Made by a program: the position numbers and the translations under genes. A DNA stretch of 64,000 nucleotides from Labyrinthula sp. Ha (lineage: Eukaryota > Sar > Bigyra > Labyrinthulida > Labyrinthulaceae): positions 186,001 through 250,000 of the forward strand of contig JAALGZ010000045.1 of NCBI GenBank assembly GCA_015227615.1, read 5' to 3'. Under the pieces are notes generated by a model. It saw only the letters and a program-made list of their open reading frames with translations. It was not told the DNA's origin and searched no databases. Shown here in pieces: positions 54,743-64,000 of this stretch (its first letter is position 1; each line of letters starts with the position of its first letter).

Positions 54743-55285
54743 TCAACTTCTACTTTGGATAGGTGAAGGTACACTTAGAGCAACTAAACTTCTTGCTGCT
54801 ATTGTAGGTGAAGGACTTTCCAAAATATTTTGTCTCAAATCCACAACTCTAACTCTCTTTTTAATTAAAAACACAGTGAAAACACTGAATATAAATAATA
54901 TACTTGAAATACTTCCAACTAATACACGTATTAAAAATATATCACTAGAGTTAACATTCTCACCAGCAACTTCTATAGCTTCTTGTATACATCCAACATC
55001 CCCATTCACTTGAACCAACTCCAAATTTTGTTCTTCTAATTCTAAAGCTGTACAACAAAGTTTTTGTTGGTTAAGTTCAAAAGGATCACCATTAAATAAA
55101 GGTATACCAATATTTTTACACTCTATAGAGTCAATTTGACAATTACCTTGACATCCTCCTATACAATTTGCTAAAGAAATACCTTGTTCAGGAAAAACTA
55201 AATTACAACAAGTTTGACAACAAGATATTTGATTATCTGTAAAGTTTAGACAAGTAAAGAGTGTTGATGAAGTTTTTTGAGACAT
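54743..55285 (-). CDS. Cysteine-rich single-pass protein with SVPSP tail (member 9)
   Basis: A 180-residue member starting MSQKTSSTLFTC. Twelve cysteines: C12, CCQTCC, C-IGGCQGNC, C, CC, C. No stalk; the membrane helix (IFLIRVLVGSISSILFIFSV) is followed by KKRVR and a short tail ending AARSLVALSVPSPIQSRS. It shares LVALSVPSP with member 8, but here the motif is close to the C-terminus. A TATTGATAGTT sequence about 60 bp upstream is a degenerate form of the family element. The two SVPSP genes are adjacent and co-oriented, which suggests local duplication. Confidence 0.83.
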   Translation of the reverse strand: MSQKTSSTLFTCLNFTDNQISCCQTCCNLVFPEQGISLANCIGGCQGNCQIDSIECKNIGIPLFNGDPFELNQQKLCCTALELEEQNLELVQVNGDVGCIQEAIEVAGENVNSSDIFLIRVLVGSISSILFIFSVFTVFLIKKRVRVVDLRQNILESPSPTIAARSLVALSVPSPIQSRS

Positions 55286-55558
55286 ATATTTTTTTCTGTG
55301 TATATTTAGATATAACCGATAACTCTTAAGTGAATAATTGAAGAGGTATTGATAGTTGTTTTAGGAGAAATATAATGGAAGTTATAGTGGCGATAGTCTT
55401 AGATATTAATTTGTATCGACAGCTGGGAATGGAATATTTCAGAAAGAAAGTAACTTGTTTGAAAAAAGAAGAAACTGGAAAATAGTTGAAAGAATACAGT
55501 TTCAAGTATTTGTTAGAGGTGTGTTTAAAATATTAAGTCAGAGTTATGTTATATTTGT

Positions 55559-56107
55559 CTATTTGTTTGAAAGAGTTTGGGAATGAAAGAAAGAAAATAG
55601 TAAACTCAAACCAAGAAGAAATATAAGATAGAATATTAAAATATCCTTTTCACTATCTGAAATTAAACTTTCTTTTTCAGTAGGTGGTGTAGTAGGAAAG
55701 AAACTAGGTGAAATTGTTGGTGTTTCTGAAGGGAATTGAGTTGGAGAATTAGTGGGAAAGTCTGTTGCGGATGTGGTTGGTGTTCTTTCAAGAGGTATAT
55801 CTGTACAAGTGTCTGAGGTATCTATGGGTACAAGTTGAAATTCCCCATCAAAACCAGGTTCAAATACACAACATAATTGTTCTCCATCAATATCTACAGC
55901 TGTTCCATTGAAGAAGCTAATGCCTATATTAAGACACTCGTTAACTTGGTTTATGTCGTTGGCACAAACTCCATCACAACCTGCAATACACCTCTCCAGT
56001 TGATCTCCAGAAAAAGTAAGTTCACAACAGGTTCTACAACATGTATTTGGGTCATTTACTCCAATTGTCTCAAGAATTGAGTCTTCACATGTATCAAATG
56101 TTGACAT
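55559..56107 (-). CDS. Cysteine-rich single-pass protein, short end (member 10)
   Basis: A 182-residue protein from the ATG at 56107. Its cysteine domain is a near copy of member 4: nine differences, all in the first 52 residues, then identity through ATDFPT. After that the stalk is shorter (PTQFPSETPTI, then TTPPTEKE) and the end is DSEKDILIFYLIFLLGLSLL, then FSFFHSQTLSNK, with no tail. DNA from 55754 to 55952 matches 44520 to 44718 with no visible difference. Upstream, similarity stops about 12 bases before the start codon. So the shared tract covers the ectodomain-like region only. Confidence 0.85.
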   Translation of the reverse strand: MSTFDTCEDSILETIGVNDPNTCCRTCCELTFSGDQLERCIAGCDGVCANDINQVNECLNIGISFFNGTAVDIDGEQLCCVFEPGFDGEFQLVPIDTSDTCTDIPLERTPTTSATDFPTNSPTQFPSETPTISPSFFPTTPPTEKESLISDSEKDILIFYLIFLLGLSLLFSFFHSQTLSNK

Positions 56108-56540
56108 TTTCAAAGTCTTGTTTGTCTCTTTTTAACCATTAGTTATTGGAAGACGGAACATTTAAAGTACCAGAAAAGAAATTACCAAAAAAAGACATAT
56201 TTATATATTCTTTCAATGGGCTTTTTAGAATACACATTATATTTATTATAAGTTTAGATTATAGAAAAATATATTTCAAAGATACAAAAACAGAATATAT
56301 TGAGGTTTTTTAAAAGTTATACTGAAGAAACAAATATATATATATGAATAGAGGTTCTTTAAGACAATTCTGTTTTTAAAAGACAAGCAAGTATTGAAGA
56401 ATGTTTTTCTGAAATAAAAACTATGAAGCAGTATCTATTTCTTAAACTCTGTTCACGTTTTATATTTTGCATTCATCTGAAAGATTTTGTAAAAATAGAC
56501 TTATTATTCATTCAAGATTAATGTTCTACTTATACTATGT
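56108..56540. other. AT-rich intergenic stretch
   Basis: Promoter side of member 10 and 3' flank of member 11, with an (AT)n run near 56333-56345. No gene. Confidence 0.5.
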
Positions 56541-56999
56541 TTATATTTTTCCATAATGATATGAATAGAATATATTCAACAACAATAAAAATAATACATA
56601 ATACCATAAAATATTTCTTCCTCTCTCTGACAACTCAATCTTTATTCTTCTTATTCCACTTTCTTCTAATTCTCCAGCTGGAATATCTGCACAACTATTA
56701 TTTCCTTCAAGTGGAAGTAATAAGTATTCTTCTTTTTCTTTTCTTGGATCAAATACACAACATAATGGATTTTGTGTATGTTGATCACTTCCTCCATTTA
56801 AAAATTGAATACCTGTTTCTCTATAAAACTGACTATCTAAAGTTAGATGACAATCACTATCACAACCACCTAAACAATTATTCAACTTTTCCTCTTGTTT
56901 TGAAAAAGCTTTATGACAACAGGATACACAACATAATTTATCATCATCTTTTTCAACAAATATTGTTGAGTGTATACAAGTATTTAATGTTATTGACAG
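56541..56999 (-). pseudogene. Cysteine-rich family member with lost start codon and lost cysteine (member 11)
   Basis: An open frame of 153 codons. It aligns with the family from its first residue, but the position of the initiator ATG is CTG (56997-56999), and the frame is closed three codons further upstream. The only in-frame ATG is 38 codons downstream at 56885, after the CCVSCC motif. Eleven of the twelve cysteines remain (CCVSCC, C-LGGCDSDC, LCCVF, C); the ninth is Tyr in QFYRETGIQF. The stalk is missing, and the end is the short type: LSERGRNILWYYVLFLLLL, then NIFYSYHYGKI. Either a recently inactivated gene or one that uses CTG; the lost cysteine favours decay. No other break is present. 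Confidence 0.72.
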
Positions 57000-58068
57000 T
57001 TAGTTATGCTTAATATTAAAATATTGTTCATATTGTGCCCAAATAAGCTATTCTAAAGTTTCCCATATATATATAAATAAAATGTTTCACCCATTATCTT
57101 TTAGACTGATTTTTCTATTTGAGTTTTAAATTAAAGTATAAGAAAATATGTTGAGTTATATTATATATTTTAAATTAGTTTAGTATATATAAATTGTTGA
57201 ATTTAATTCTAGTGTTAATTAAGGTGGTTAAAAGTGTTTTTTGAGTATATATATATTTTAAACAAACTATATCCAAGAATAGTTTTTCTAATTGTTTGAT
57301 AATTGAATGTTTTACTGTAAGCCTTGAGTCAATCCTAAAGATCATTCGCTATTTTCAAAAGAAACTCTGATTGAATATTCAATAGAATCGGTTCAAGAAC
57401 AGTTTTTGAGTATACCATGGTAGAAAAAGTGTTGTGTTAGTATTTAAAAACAATTTTATGGTTATTCCATATATTGTAAAACCTAATTCAGATACTCTTT
57501 GTAGTGTTAAAAGCAAGAATAAACACTCAACTTAATAGTAGAGATCAAACAATAATAAATAAGTATTTTTGTAACTAAGAATATAATAAAATGATGGTTT
57601 AAGATTTTTTGCCTTGTAGTTTAAACAATGCAAAGGATACAAAGTTACTTTAGCATAATCAAAAAATGTTTCATACCTGGGTGGAATTATTCTTCTCACT
57701 ATATTCAATAAATAAAACAAGTAAATAACAAAGTTATTTTATATTTTGTTTTTATCTTGGGTACTTTTTTAAAGTTTATTTTTGTAATTTATAGTATTCA
57801 TAATGTACCCAGATTCGAAAAACAACAATTATAATAATCAACTATAAGAAATACCACAATATAAATAGATGAAAGAATATTTGAACTAAAAAGAAATATA
57901 ACAAGAATTTTTTATTTGATAAGTTGCATAAATTTTAAATATCATGTTTATATATGAACAAAATATATTTGATACTCTTGTGTTCCAAGAAAACAAAAGT
58001 CAAATAAAGACCTTGAAAATAAAAGAAGGCGATATAAAATTCAAAACCAAAATAACTAATTCAAAAAA
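57000..58068. other. AT-rich interval between members 11 and 12
   Basis: About 1.07 kb between two starts that point away from each other, so both promoters should be here. No gene. Family strand orientation switches here. Confidence 0.5.
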
Positions 58069-58632
58069 ATGAGTCAATCTGAAACTCTACTTACTTGTGA
58101 AGATTCAGCAGTCCAATCAGGAGACAAACCTTGTTGTAGGACATGTTGTGAAAGTATATTTGGCTCTGGGGAAAACAACCAGAACTTTATTGATTGTGGA
58201 GCTGGATGTGACAACGAATGCAGAGCACCTATAAATTTAGATATTTGTGAAGATTTGGGATTAAACTTTTCTGCTGGATTACCAGGAATAAATCCTCTTT
58301 CAGATATAGAAGAAGCTTTATGTTGTTTATTCCCAGAAAATGATGAAAACGCTGCTTTTGTACAATCTGTACCTCTTAATAGCCAATCCTGTACACAAAC
58401 AAACTCACCAACAGAATCACCAACTGAGTCACCAACAGATTTTCCCACTAGATTACCAACTAAATCATCAACGGACTTTCCAACAAGATTACCAACTGAA
58501 TCACCAACACTTGAAATATATTCCCAATATTTTCTACTCGAAAGAAAATTTGAAATTATCCTCTACTATATAGGGTTTGTTCTTGTACTTGGGTTTTCTT
58601 ATCTTGCTTTAGCAGCAAAAATTAAAAACTAA
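58069..58632 (+). CDS. Cysteine-rich single-pass protein, short end, inverted (member 12)
   Basis: A 187-residue member, the only one on the + strand. Its first 118 residues differ from member 2 at only four positions (CCRTCC for CCMACC, N for E, Q for E), and the DNA is also nearly identical, with only a few silent changes. Similarity begins about a dozen bases before the start codon (ATTCAAAAAA). After the first SPTESPT units the two diverge: here the stalk is DFPTRLPTKSSTDFPTRLP and the end is LLERKFEIILYYIGFVLVL, then GFSYLALAAKIKN, with no tail. All twelve cysteines are present. No signal peptide. With member 10 it shows that two different cysteine domains exist in both long-tail and tailless form. 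Confidence 0.85.
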   Translation: MSQSETLLTCEDSAVQSGDKPCCRTCCESIFGSGENNQNFIDCGAGCDNECRAPINLDICEDLGLNFSAGLPGINPLSDIEEALCCLFPENDENAAFVQSVPLNSQSCTQTNSPTESPTESPTDFPTRLPTKSSTDFPTRLPTESPTLEIYSQYFLLERKFEIILYYIGFVLVLGFSYLALAAKIKN

Positions 58633-61310
58633 AGTAAAATCTTTCAGCGCAATAGAATAGCCAAGATAGAAAATCGTTCTAAATATAAATATGTCACACT
58701 GAAAACTTGTTTAACCTTTAGCAATGACTGCAGATTATCTTCAACGCGTTAAAATATTACTATTTATCTTGAAGAGAATTTAAGAACTAGTTTCATTCTG
58801 TATAAATCAGATTTGAAAAATCTGTTTATTTAAAGAAAAATATCACTTCTTGGAAAAACTACAATCTGCCATTGTAACCAAGTATATGTTGTTGCCGTTT
58901 CTTTAGAATAAGTATGATCCCTCTAATTAACTATATTTCAATACAGCCTTTCATACTGAAAACTAGGTAATATCAAGTTACACTAAAGTTAAACTTATTT
59001 AACACTTAATTTCTAAATAAATAATAACACAAAACCCTCTCCTTGGATAAAGATTGTGCAGTTTCTGCTAGCTCGCAACATGCCATCCCAGAAATATGCA
59101 TAAATAAAATAGTTAAAGCAAATTTCATCACATTCTTGTAAAACAGAAGATTCCTTGAAATACAAGAATTTTCTTTTCTTAGTACTACTATATGTTCATC
59201 CGTACTCTATAGGTTCATGGTCTTAAACCAATTAATATGAACTCAATATTAATATTTATAACTGTATAGACCAGGCTAACATTATTTAAAATTAATAGGT
59301 CAAATACTTAGACATTTTAAAAAAATAAATAGTAAACATAAACAGTTCAATATTAAAAGTATATACACTAACAATTATACGGTTAAAAGAGTTCATTTTC
59401 TTCATACCAGCTGTTGCACTAAGAAAATAAGGAAACAAAAGGAAAAAATGAATTACTATCCATATAAAGATCTTTTGCACTGTTGGTATTTCAATTAGAT
59501 CCCTTAGTTTCCCTCAGTAGTTCACACTATTACCAGCCTTTCGTAAAACGTTGACAATTTTTTCTGTACTAAGGACAACAACCACTCCTTAGTCGTATTT
59601 TCTGTTTCAGTACGTGGATACCTTTTTACACATCGACGTTGCTCAGTCTCTTAGCCTGTGCTTGGATAATTTAAATGGGGTGAATGTTGTTACTAATTGG
59701 CTGATTAATCGCGGAGAGAATGCGGCCATAAGGTTGAGAAGAACTTATGTGGTGGTCTGTGCTGATTCGTTACTTACGCGAATACAGTAATTGAGCAATG
59801 TGTTACTAATGGCGTTAGAAGTTTGAACATCACGGGAGTTTCTGGAATCCATTTCTATTTATTTTTGTATATTTTGCTCACGGGAATCTCTTGTCAGCAA
59901 TAAAAGTTGTTTGCATTTAAGGATAATCTCTAGTTTTTCAGCTGTTGCTTGCTCTCCATACAAAATGGACATCTAAGGTATTTTTTGACCCAATTTTCCA
60001 TTTGTTCTAATTTGGTTATTTCCTGACATTATTTTGTAATAGACTGTAATTACAGTAGCTAAGATCTTTCACAACAGACAGTGTCGAAGTTAATCCTGAA
60101 ACCCTTTAATTATAGAATTTCAGGTATAGCGCGAGGTCATTACGAGTTATCAAACTCTTGGTGTAAACCCCACTCGCGCCTTCTAACAAAGAACTAGGGT
60201 ATCTGAAGTAGCTTAGAAAACCACTAAAGCTAGTCTGTGTTAGTGCAGGTGGTCTTAGCGCTACAAAAAAGCTGCTTACTTACTCTCACCTACCAAGAGG
60301 AAGAAGGTCTTATTGGTTCAAGAACATTAAAAGAATGGCTTTGTAAAAGTGAAGACAAGAACCTCTGTTAGCCCAAATTTGGCAGGTGGATTACCTAAAA
60401 ACCGACTCTTAAAGGGTAGGACCTAGGCATTGTGTTTACTTAAGGAATTGTTTTACAAGTAATGGATGCTAAGATTCAGAGAGACAGGATCTCGGAACTC
60501 GCAATTGCACACTGCTGAAAACGTAAGATACTTCTTGTGAGCGGCTAGGCTTCATACATTAGCTATGAACATATAATCTACTCAAAATTTCTAAGAAAGT
60601 TGGAGAAGGCAATGGCGAAAAAGAAGAAAAGAAGACAAATAAAGAAGAAGCAGAGAACAAACGCATCCTATCAAGCACCTCCAAATCGCTTCATGTCGTC
60701 TAGACAACCTCAATGATGTCCAATAGACCAAGCCCAATCTCCAAAAGACGTCAAAATGAGGTAAATAAATCCTCTTAATCTCTTCTATATTACTTTTAAT
60801 TTCTTTTTCTTTTTTTTTTATTATGTTTTGGACTGAAGCCCAAGGAATTCACAAATATCTGCCAGAAAATTATGAATACCCAATGAGATTATAGAAAACT
60901 TTCGCAGGTATCAACAAGAATAGCCATATTGAGTAAATAGTTAGATACTAAAATCACACGGATGTCAAGAGGTAAGATCATGTAGTCGAGTTTAAACCTT
61001 AAGCATATCTATCTATGAATCTCACAGAGGTGGCCAGAAAGTTTTCTCCTTCTATGACAACACTGAACTCTGCCAATGAATATTTTCTGAAGGCTAATAG
61101 TACTGCAAATTCCAACTATCACCTACAGATCCACTACAGTCCAGAATATGGAACTTAGAAAAACTTATATGTGAAATTTATGTAGCCCGAGTATAAAATA
61201 TTAGATAATTGAGCTGAAGTACTTCAAACTAATGCACAGTAGGACTAAACTTGGATGATATACAGCGTCGATTGAAGTGTAAATTTTACTTTCTGTGAGG
61301 TGTAACAAGA

Positions 61311-61849
61311 GGTGGGGTTAGATTTATTGATAATTTGTCAATAAAGATTTCGCCTGTGTTTTTCTTATTGATTGGTTCTGATAATTTCAAAACCATTTAT
61401 GTTGATTATTCATAATCAATTGATTGTCAATACAAGGCTGCGTCATAAGGCCTTAGGCATACAACCAAGAAATAAGTTTTTTACATCGTGCCCAAAGCTT
61501 CAAAAAATTAGCCTAACTCATCACTCATATCTTATTGCCCGATTGTTCCCATTAGTTTCCCTAGTTTTTAAAGGCTTTCATACGGTGGAGAAATTGCGTA
61601 AAAATTTTGAGCAATTTGAAACAGAGTCATGCACCCCATCTTTATTTTGATTACCAATTGATACTTAAAATTTTACCAGAATCATTTGATAAGAATAAAA
61701 ATTGAAATTCTTATGTTGATAATCAGATTCGAAATGATTATCCAAATATTATTGATAATTTTTAGCTGGTGCCAATTCTCTTACCGATAAACAGATTCAA
61801 AATGAATATCAAATAATAGTTAATAATTCTTATTAAATCCCAGCCCTAG
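61311..61849 (+). repeat. Dispersed AT-rich repeat, copy 2, with internal insertion
   Basis: Left part (GATTTATTGATAATTTGTCA through TTTTTCTTATTGATTGG) matches copy 1. Right part (TTGATAATCAGATTCGAAAT and onward) matches copies 1 and 3. About 210 bp of unrelated, less AT-rich DNA (roughly 61440-61648) separates the halves. The right end, read in reverse, begins TAGGGCTGGGATTTAATAAG, close to the left end of copy 3. Confidence 0.6.
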
Positions 61850-63585
61850 AAACTAACAAAACATGTACTACCCATGAATTGTACAATGCTCTCTTAAGGT
61901 TCATACGGAGAGCAATTAAGAAAAGTTGCACACACTTGGACAAACCATTGCTACCGGAGTAAATACATGTCAATAATACCTTCATTAAATACGTCAAAAA
62001 GACATAACCACTATTCAATGTTATGTTCTTCTCTGCACGATAACTTAAATTATCAAAAATTTTTACTTATATATTTTCTATATGTATATACCGTAGTTAA
62101 AAGCACTAGGGTGCTTTTTTTGAGCTGGTACCTTTCTTGATAAGAAAAGCAGGCTACTTTGCTTTAGCAACGGTATTTATTTACAAAGAGATGAAAACCA
62201 TTAATAGCAACACTTCATTTATTGCTTTACTTTGCTAGTTAGAAACCAGTGAAATCTATTTTGAACTGAAAAAATATGTCTAACCAAGTATGATAGACAT
62301 TTAAAAGCTGTCAAGATACATTTTAATATCTCTCAATTTCTTTTTGAGGCTGCAACCAAGGCTTGGATATGAATATAGTTCTGAGATGATGTATACTACA
62401 GCCATTTGATTGAGATATATCGTTAAGATTGTAAAAAAAATCGAACGTACTCTACAATTAGCATAAATTTACATATGTGAAGCTCGGTAAGACTTAGGTT
62501 AATATCTCCCGTGGTCTCAGAAATAAAATTTTGCAAACTAATGATTATCTGAAGACTACTTGCATACAAAATTCTATCATAGTGACGTTTTTATGTTTTA
62601 TGTTAATATCACCCAAACATCTTTCATATTATTTAGTCCAAATTTGAATAGTTCTGATAAACAGTTTTGACCATCGGAGTGAACTGATGTCGTATTGTGA
62701 ATGTAGAAGTTCTTTATATTCAAGAAGTTTGCTGTCTATAGGAAAGGAACACAAAGTAATGAGAAATGGTTGTATTTTGCGGATAATGAGGAATAAGAGG
62801 TAGAAGTTGAGAAACAAGTTCAAATCGCGTTTCTCCGGCGAGCAGTGAGGAATCCCAATTAACAACTCTATGGCGCGAAACTCTTTCCAGGGATTCTAGA
62901 AACTAATGTATATATCTTAGTTGTTGTGAACTGAATGTCCAGGTTGTGCAAACTAAGTCAAGCCAAAAACAGTATGGGGATCTTATAGGTTAAAGTAATA
63001 CTGACTGTACAAGATATCTACTGATATTACTTTGAGCTCCATATTTACAGATACTACAAATCCCTGTTAGGGTTTTGCTTAACTATGTCAGTGGAAAACA
63101 GAGAAGAGAAAAGTGTAATAAACAAATATTTCAAATTAGTGATAGTTCGAGGTTAGGGGGATATAAAAGATTTTTTCTTGGGTGACGAACCAAAATAGAA
63201 CCTGAGGAGAGAAAGAGATGACCAGGCGGAATATATATTTATATCTCAATACAAAATCCCGTCTCAGTGACTGCGAGATGAAATTATCATGTACAGAGTT
63301 GGGTGTATTAGTATCTCTTAGTAGTCTAGTCGACCGCTGAGATCCATTCGAAAAATAAAGCAATATAGTTTATGTCTAGTCCGTGTTTCATCTTAAGGAA
63401 AACTGGATAATGACAGTACGAGCTTTCTGTGAGAGATAAAGCATATATCTTTACCCTTGTGGCAAGAACTTTTTCTTGAATCATTGTTCTAGCTTCTCCC
63501 ACGAAAACTGGTTATGAGCAAGAAGCCAGAGTTAGAATGCTTATGTGGTCGAGTCTAAGCAAATTTCTATGGTGATACCAACATG

Positions 63586-63733
63586 TAGGGGTGTCATTTG
63601 ATAAAAATTATCAATAATTATTTGATAATCATTTTGATTCTGATTATCAATAAAAGAATTTCATTTTTGATTGATTATCAATAAAAGAATTTTCATTTGG
63701 ATTATCAAATAATAATCAAAAATAAATTGGGCA
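63586..63733 (-). repeat. Dispersed AT-rich repeat, copy 3 (partial, inverted)
   Basis: Begins TAGGGGTGTCATTTGATAAA and carries the core TTTTGATTCTGATTATCAAT, which is the reverse complement of the core in copies 1 and 2. A 25-30 bp unit ending in ATAAAAGAATTT is present twice. The CAGGG/TAGGGG-type end is reminiscent of hAT-type terminal repeats, which is a suggestion only. Confidence 0.6.
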
Positions 63734-64000
63734 CTATGGCCCAAGTCCTGGGAACCCCATTTTAATTCAAAATCCAACTATTAATTGAACTGTACCTTAA
63801 GTTTTACGTGTTTGAAAAAAAAAGAAATAACTGGACAAAACTAATGAAAGACATTGACATTGCAAGATTCGTGTTGCTGACGATATTTGCCGCGTTATTA
63901 CGGCACTTGATGGTAGATGTATGCAGAGGGAGAGACGTAGACATGAGAATGATCTAGAAGAACACCTTGTACAGGAAATTTAACGTTTGTTTCGTACTTT

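Larger units (their letters stand above)
58633..64000. other. 5.4-kb gene-poor interval at the right edge
   Basis: No gene I can support. It holds two copies of the dispersed repeat seen at 33.4 kb (61311-61849 and 63586-63733). Around 59650-60720 composition is less AT-rich, and short open stretches occur (for example a small Lys/Arg-rich frame at 60613-60717), but none has recognisable features. Confidence 0.55.

Noticed and set aside
60613-60717. A small Lys/Arg-rich frame in a less AT-rich stretch
   Set aside because: About 35 codons of low complexity with no conserved context.
61372-61650. A 92-codon frame inside dispersed repeat copy 2
   Set aside because: It begins at a non-ATG codon, crosses the repeat/insertion boundary and resembles no protein I know.
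1-64000. CRISPR arrays, rRNA, bacterial operons and ribosome-binding sites
   Set aside because: None seen. Spliced eukaryotic genes show this is nuclear DNA.

Overview
The window looks like a piece of nuclear chromosome from a unicellular, probably flagellated eukaryote. It is AT-rich and uses the standard stop codons. Genes are short on introns, and the introns I can place are only 30-31 nt long with GT-AG ends. Conserved eukaryotic genes include importin beta-1, a UBE2K-type ubiquitin-conjugating enzyme with a UBA domain, acyl-CoA-binding protein, a COX7A-like subunit, an RGS protein, a CCDC81-like protein, a RanBP2 zinc-finger protein and a WD40 protein. Ser-Pro-Thr stalks on surface-type proteins and a D27-like (carotenoid-associated) domain are reminiscent of stramenopile or other algal lineages. 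That placement is an inference only.

Layout. Genes sit in compact islands with alternating orientation: 45-1110; 4378-8805; 18627-24671; 29523-31954; 38041-44873; 49988-58632. Between them lie stretches of 3-10 kb in which I find no credible gene (1.1-4.4, 8.8-18.6, 24.7-29.5, 32.0-38.0, 44.9-50.0 and 58.6-64.0 kb). Within islands, neighbours either share short divergent promoters rich in CCAAT boxes (21005-21200 and 31471-31687) or converge with very short gaps (25 bp between the stops at 30764 and 30790).

The left half is mostly housekeeping and signalling. A seven-transmembrane receptor-like protein stands alone at the left edge. The next island has an RGS-domain protein with a degenerate EF-hand-like region, an acyl-CoA-binding protein, a CCDC81-like HU-domain protein and a RanBP2-type zinc-finger protein. 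The following island has an RGG-WD40 protein, a coiled-coil protein ending in a possible CaaX box, importin beta-1 and the first member of a cysteine-rich family. Then come a basic protein of unknown function, the E2 enzyme and the COX7A-like subunit.

The right half holds two unusual things. The first is a 1213-residue protein (38041-41682) that appears to fuse an N-terminal START/SRPBCC-like region, an FAD-dependent amine-oxidase/carotenoid-desaturase-type oxidoreductase and a C-terminal region resembling DUF4033 of the carotene isomerase D27. The second is a family of single-pass proteins with a twelve-cysteine N-terminal domain: one at 24 kb and eleven between 42 and 58.6 kb, of which one is frameshifted and one has lost its start codon and a conserved cysteine. 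The domain (CCxxCC, then C-x3-C-x3-C, then CC) is followed by Ser/Pro/Thr repeats, one membrane helix and one of several unrelated C-termini. Two pairs have almost identical cysteine domains joined to different ends: one partner has a long conserved tail ending SIGFSVI and the other stops just after the membrane helix. This pattern of cassette shuffling or tract-limited gene conversion is the best candidate for an undescribed system, perhaps paired signalling and tailless recognition proteins.
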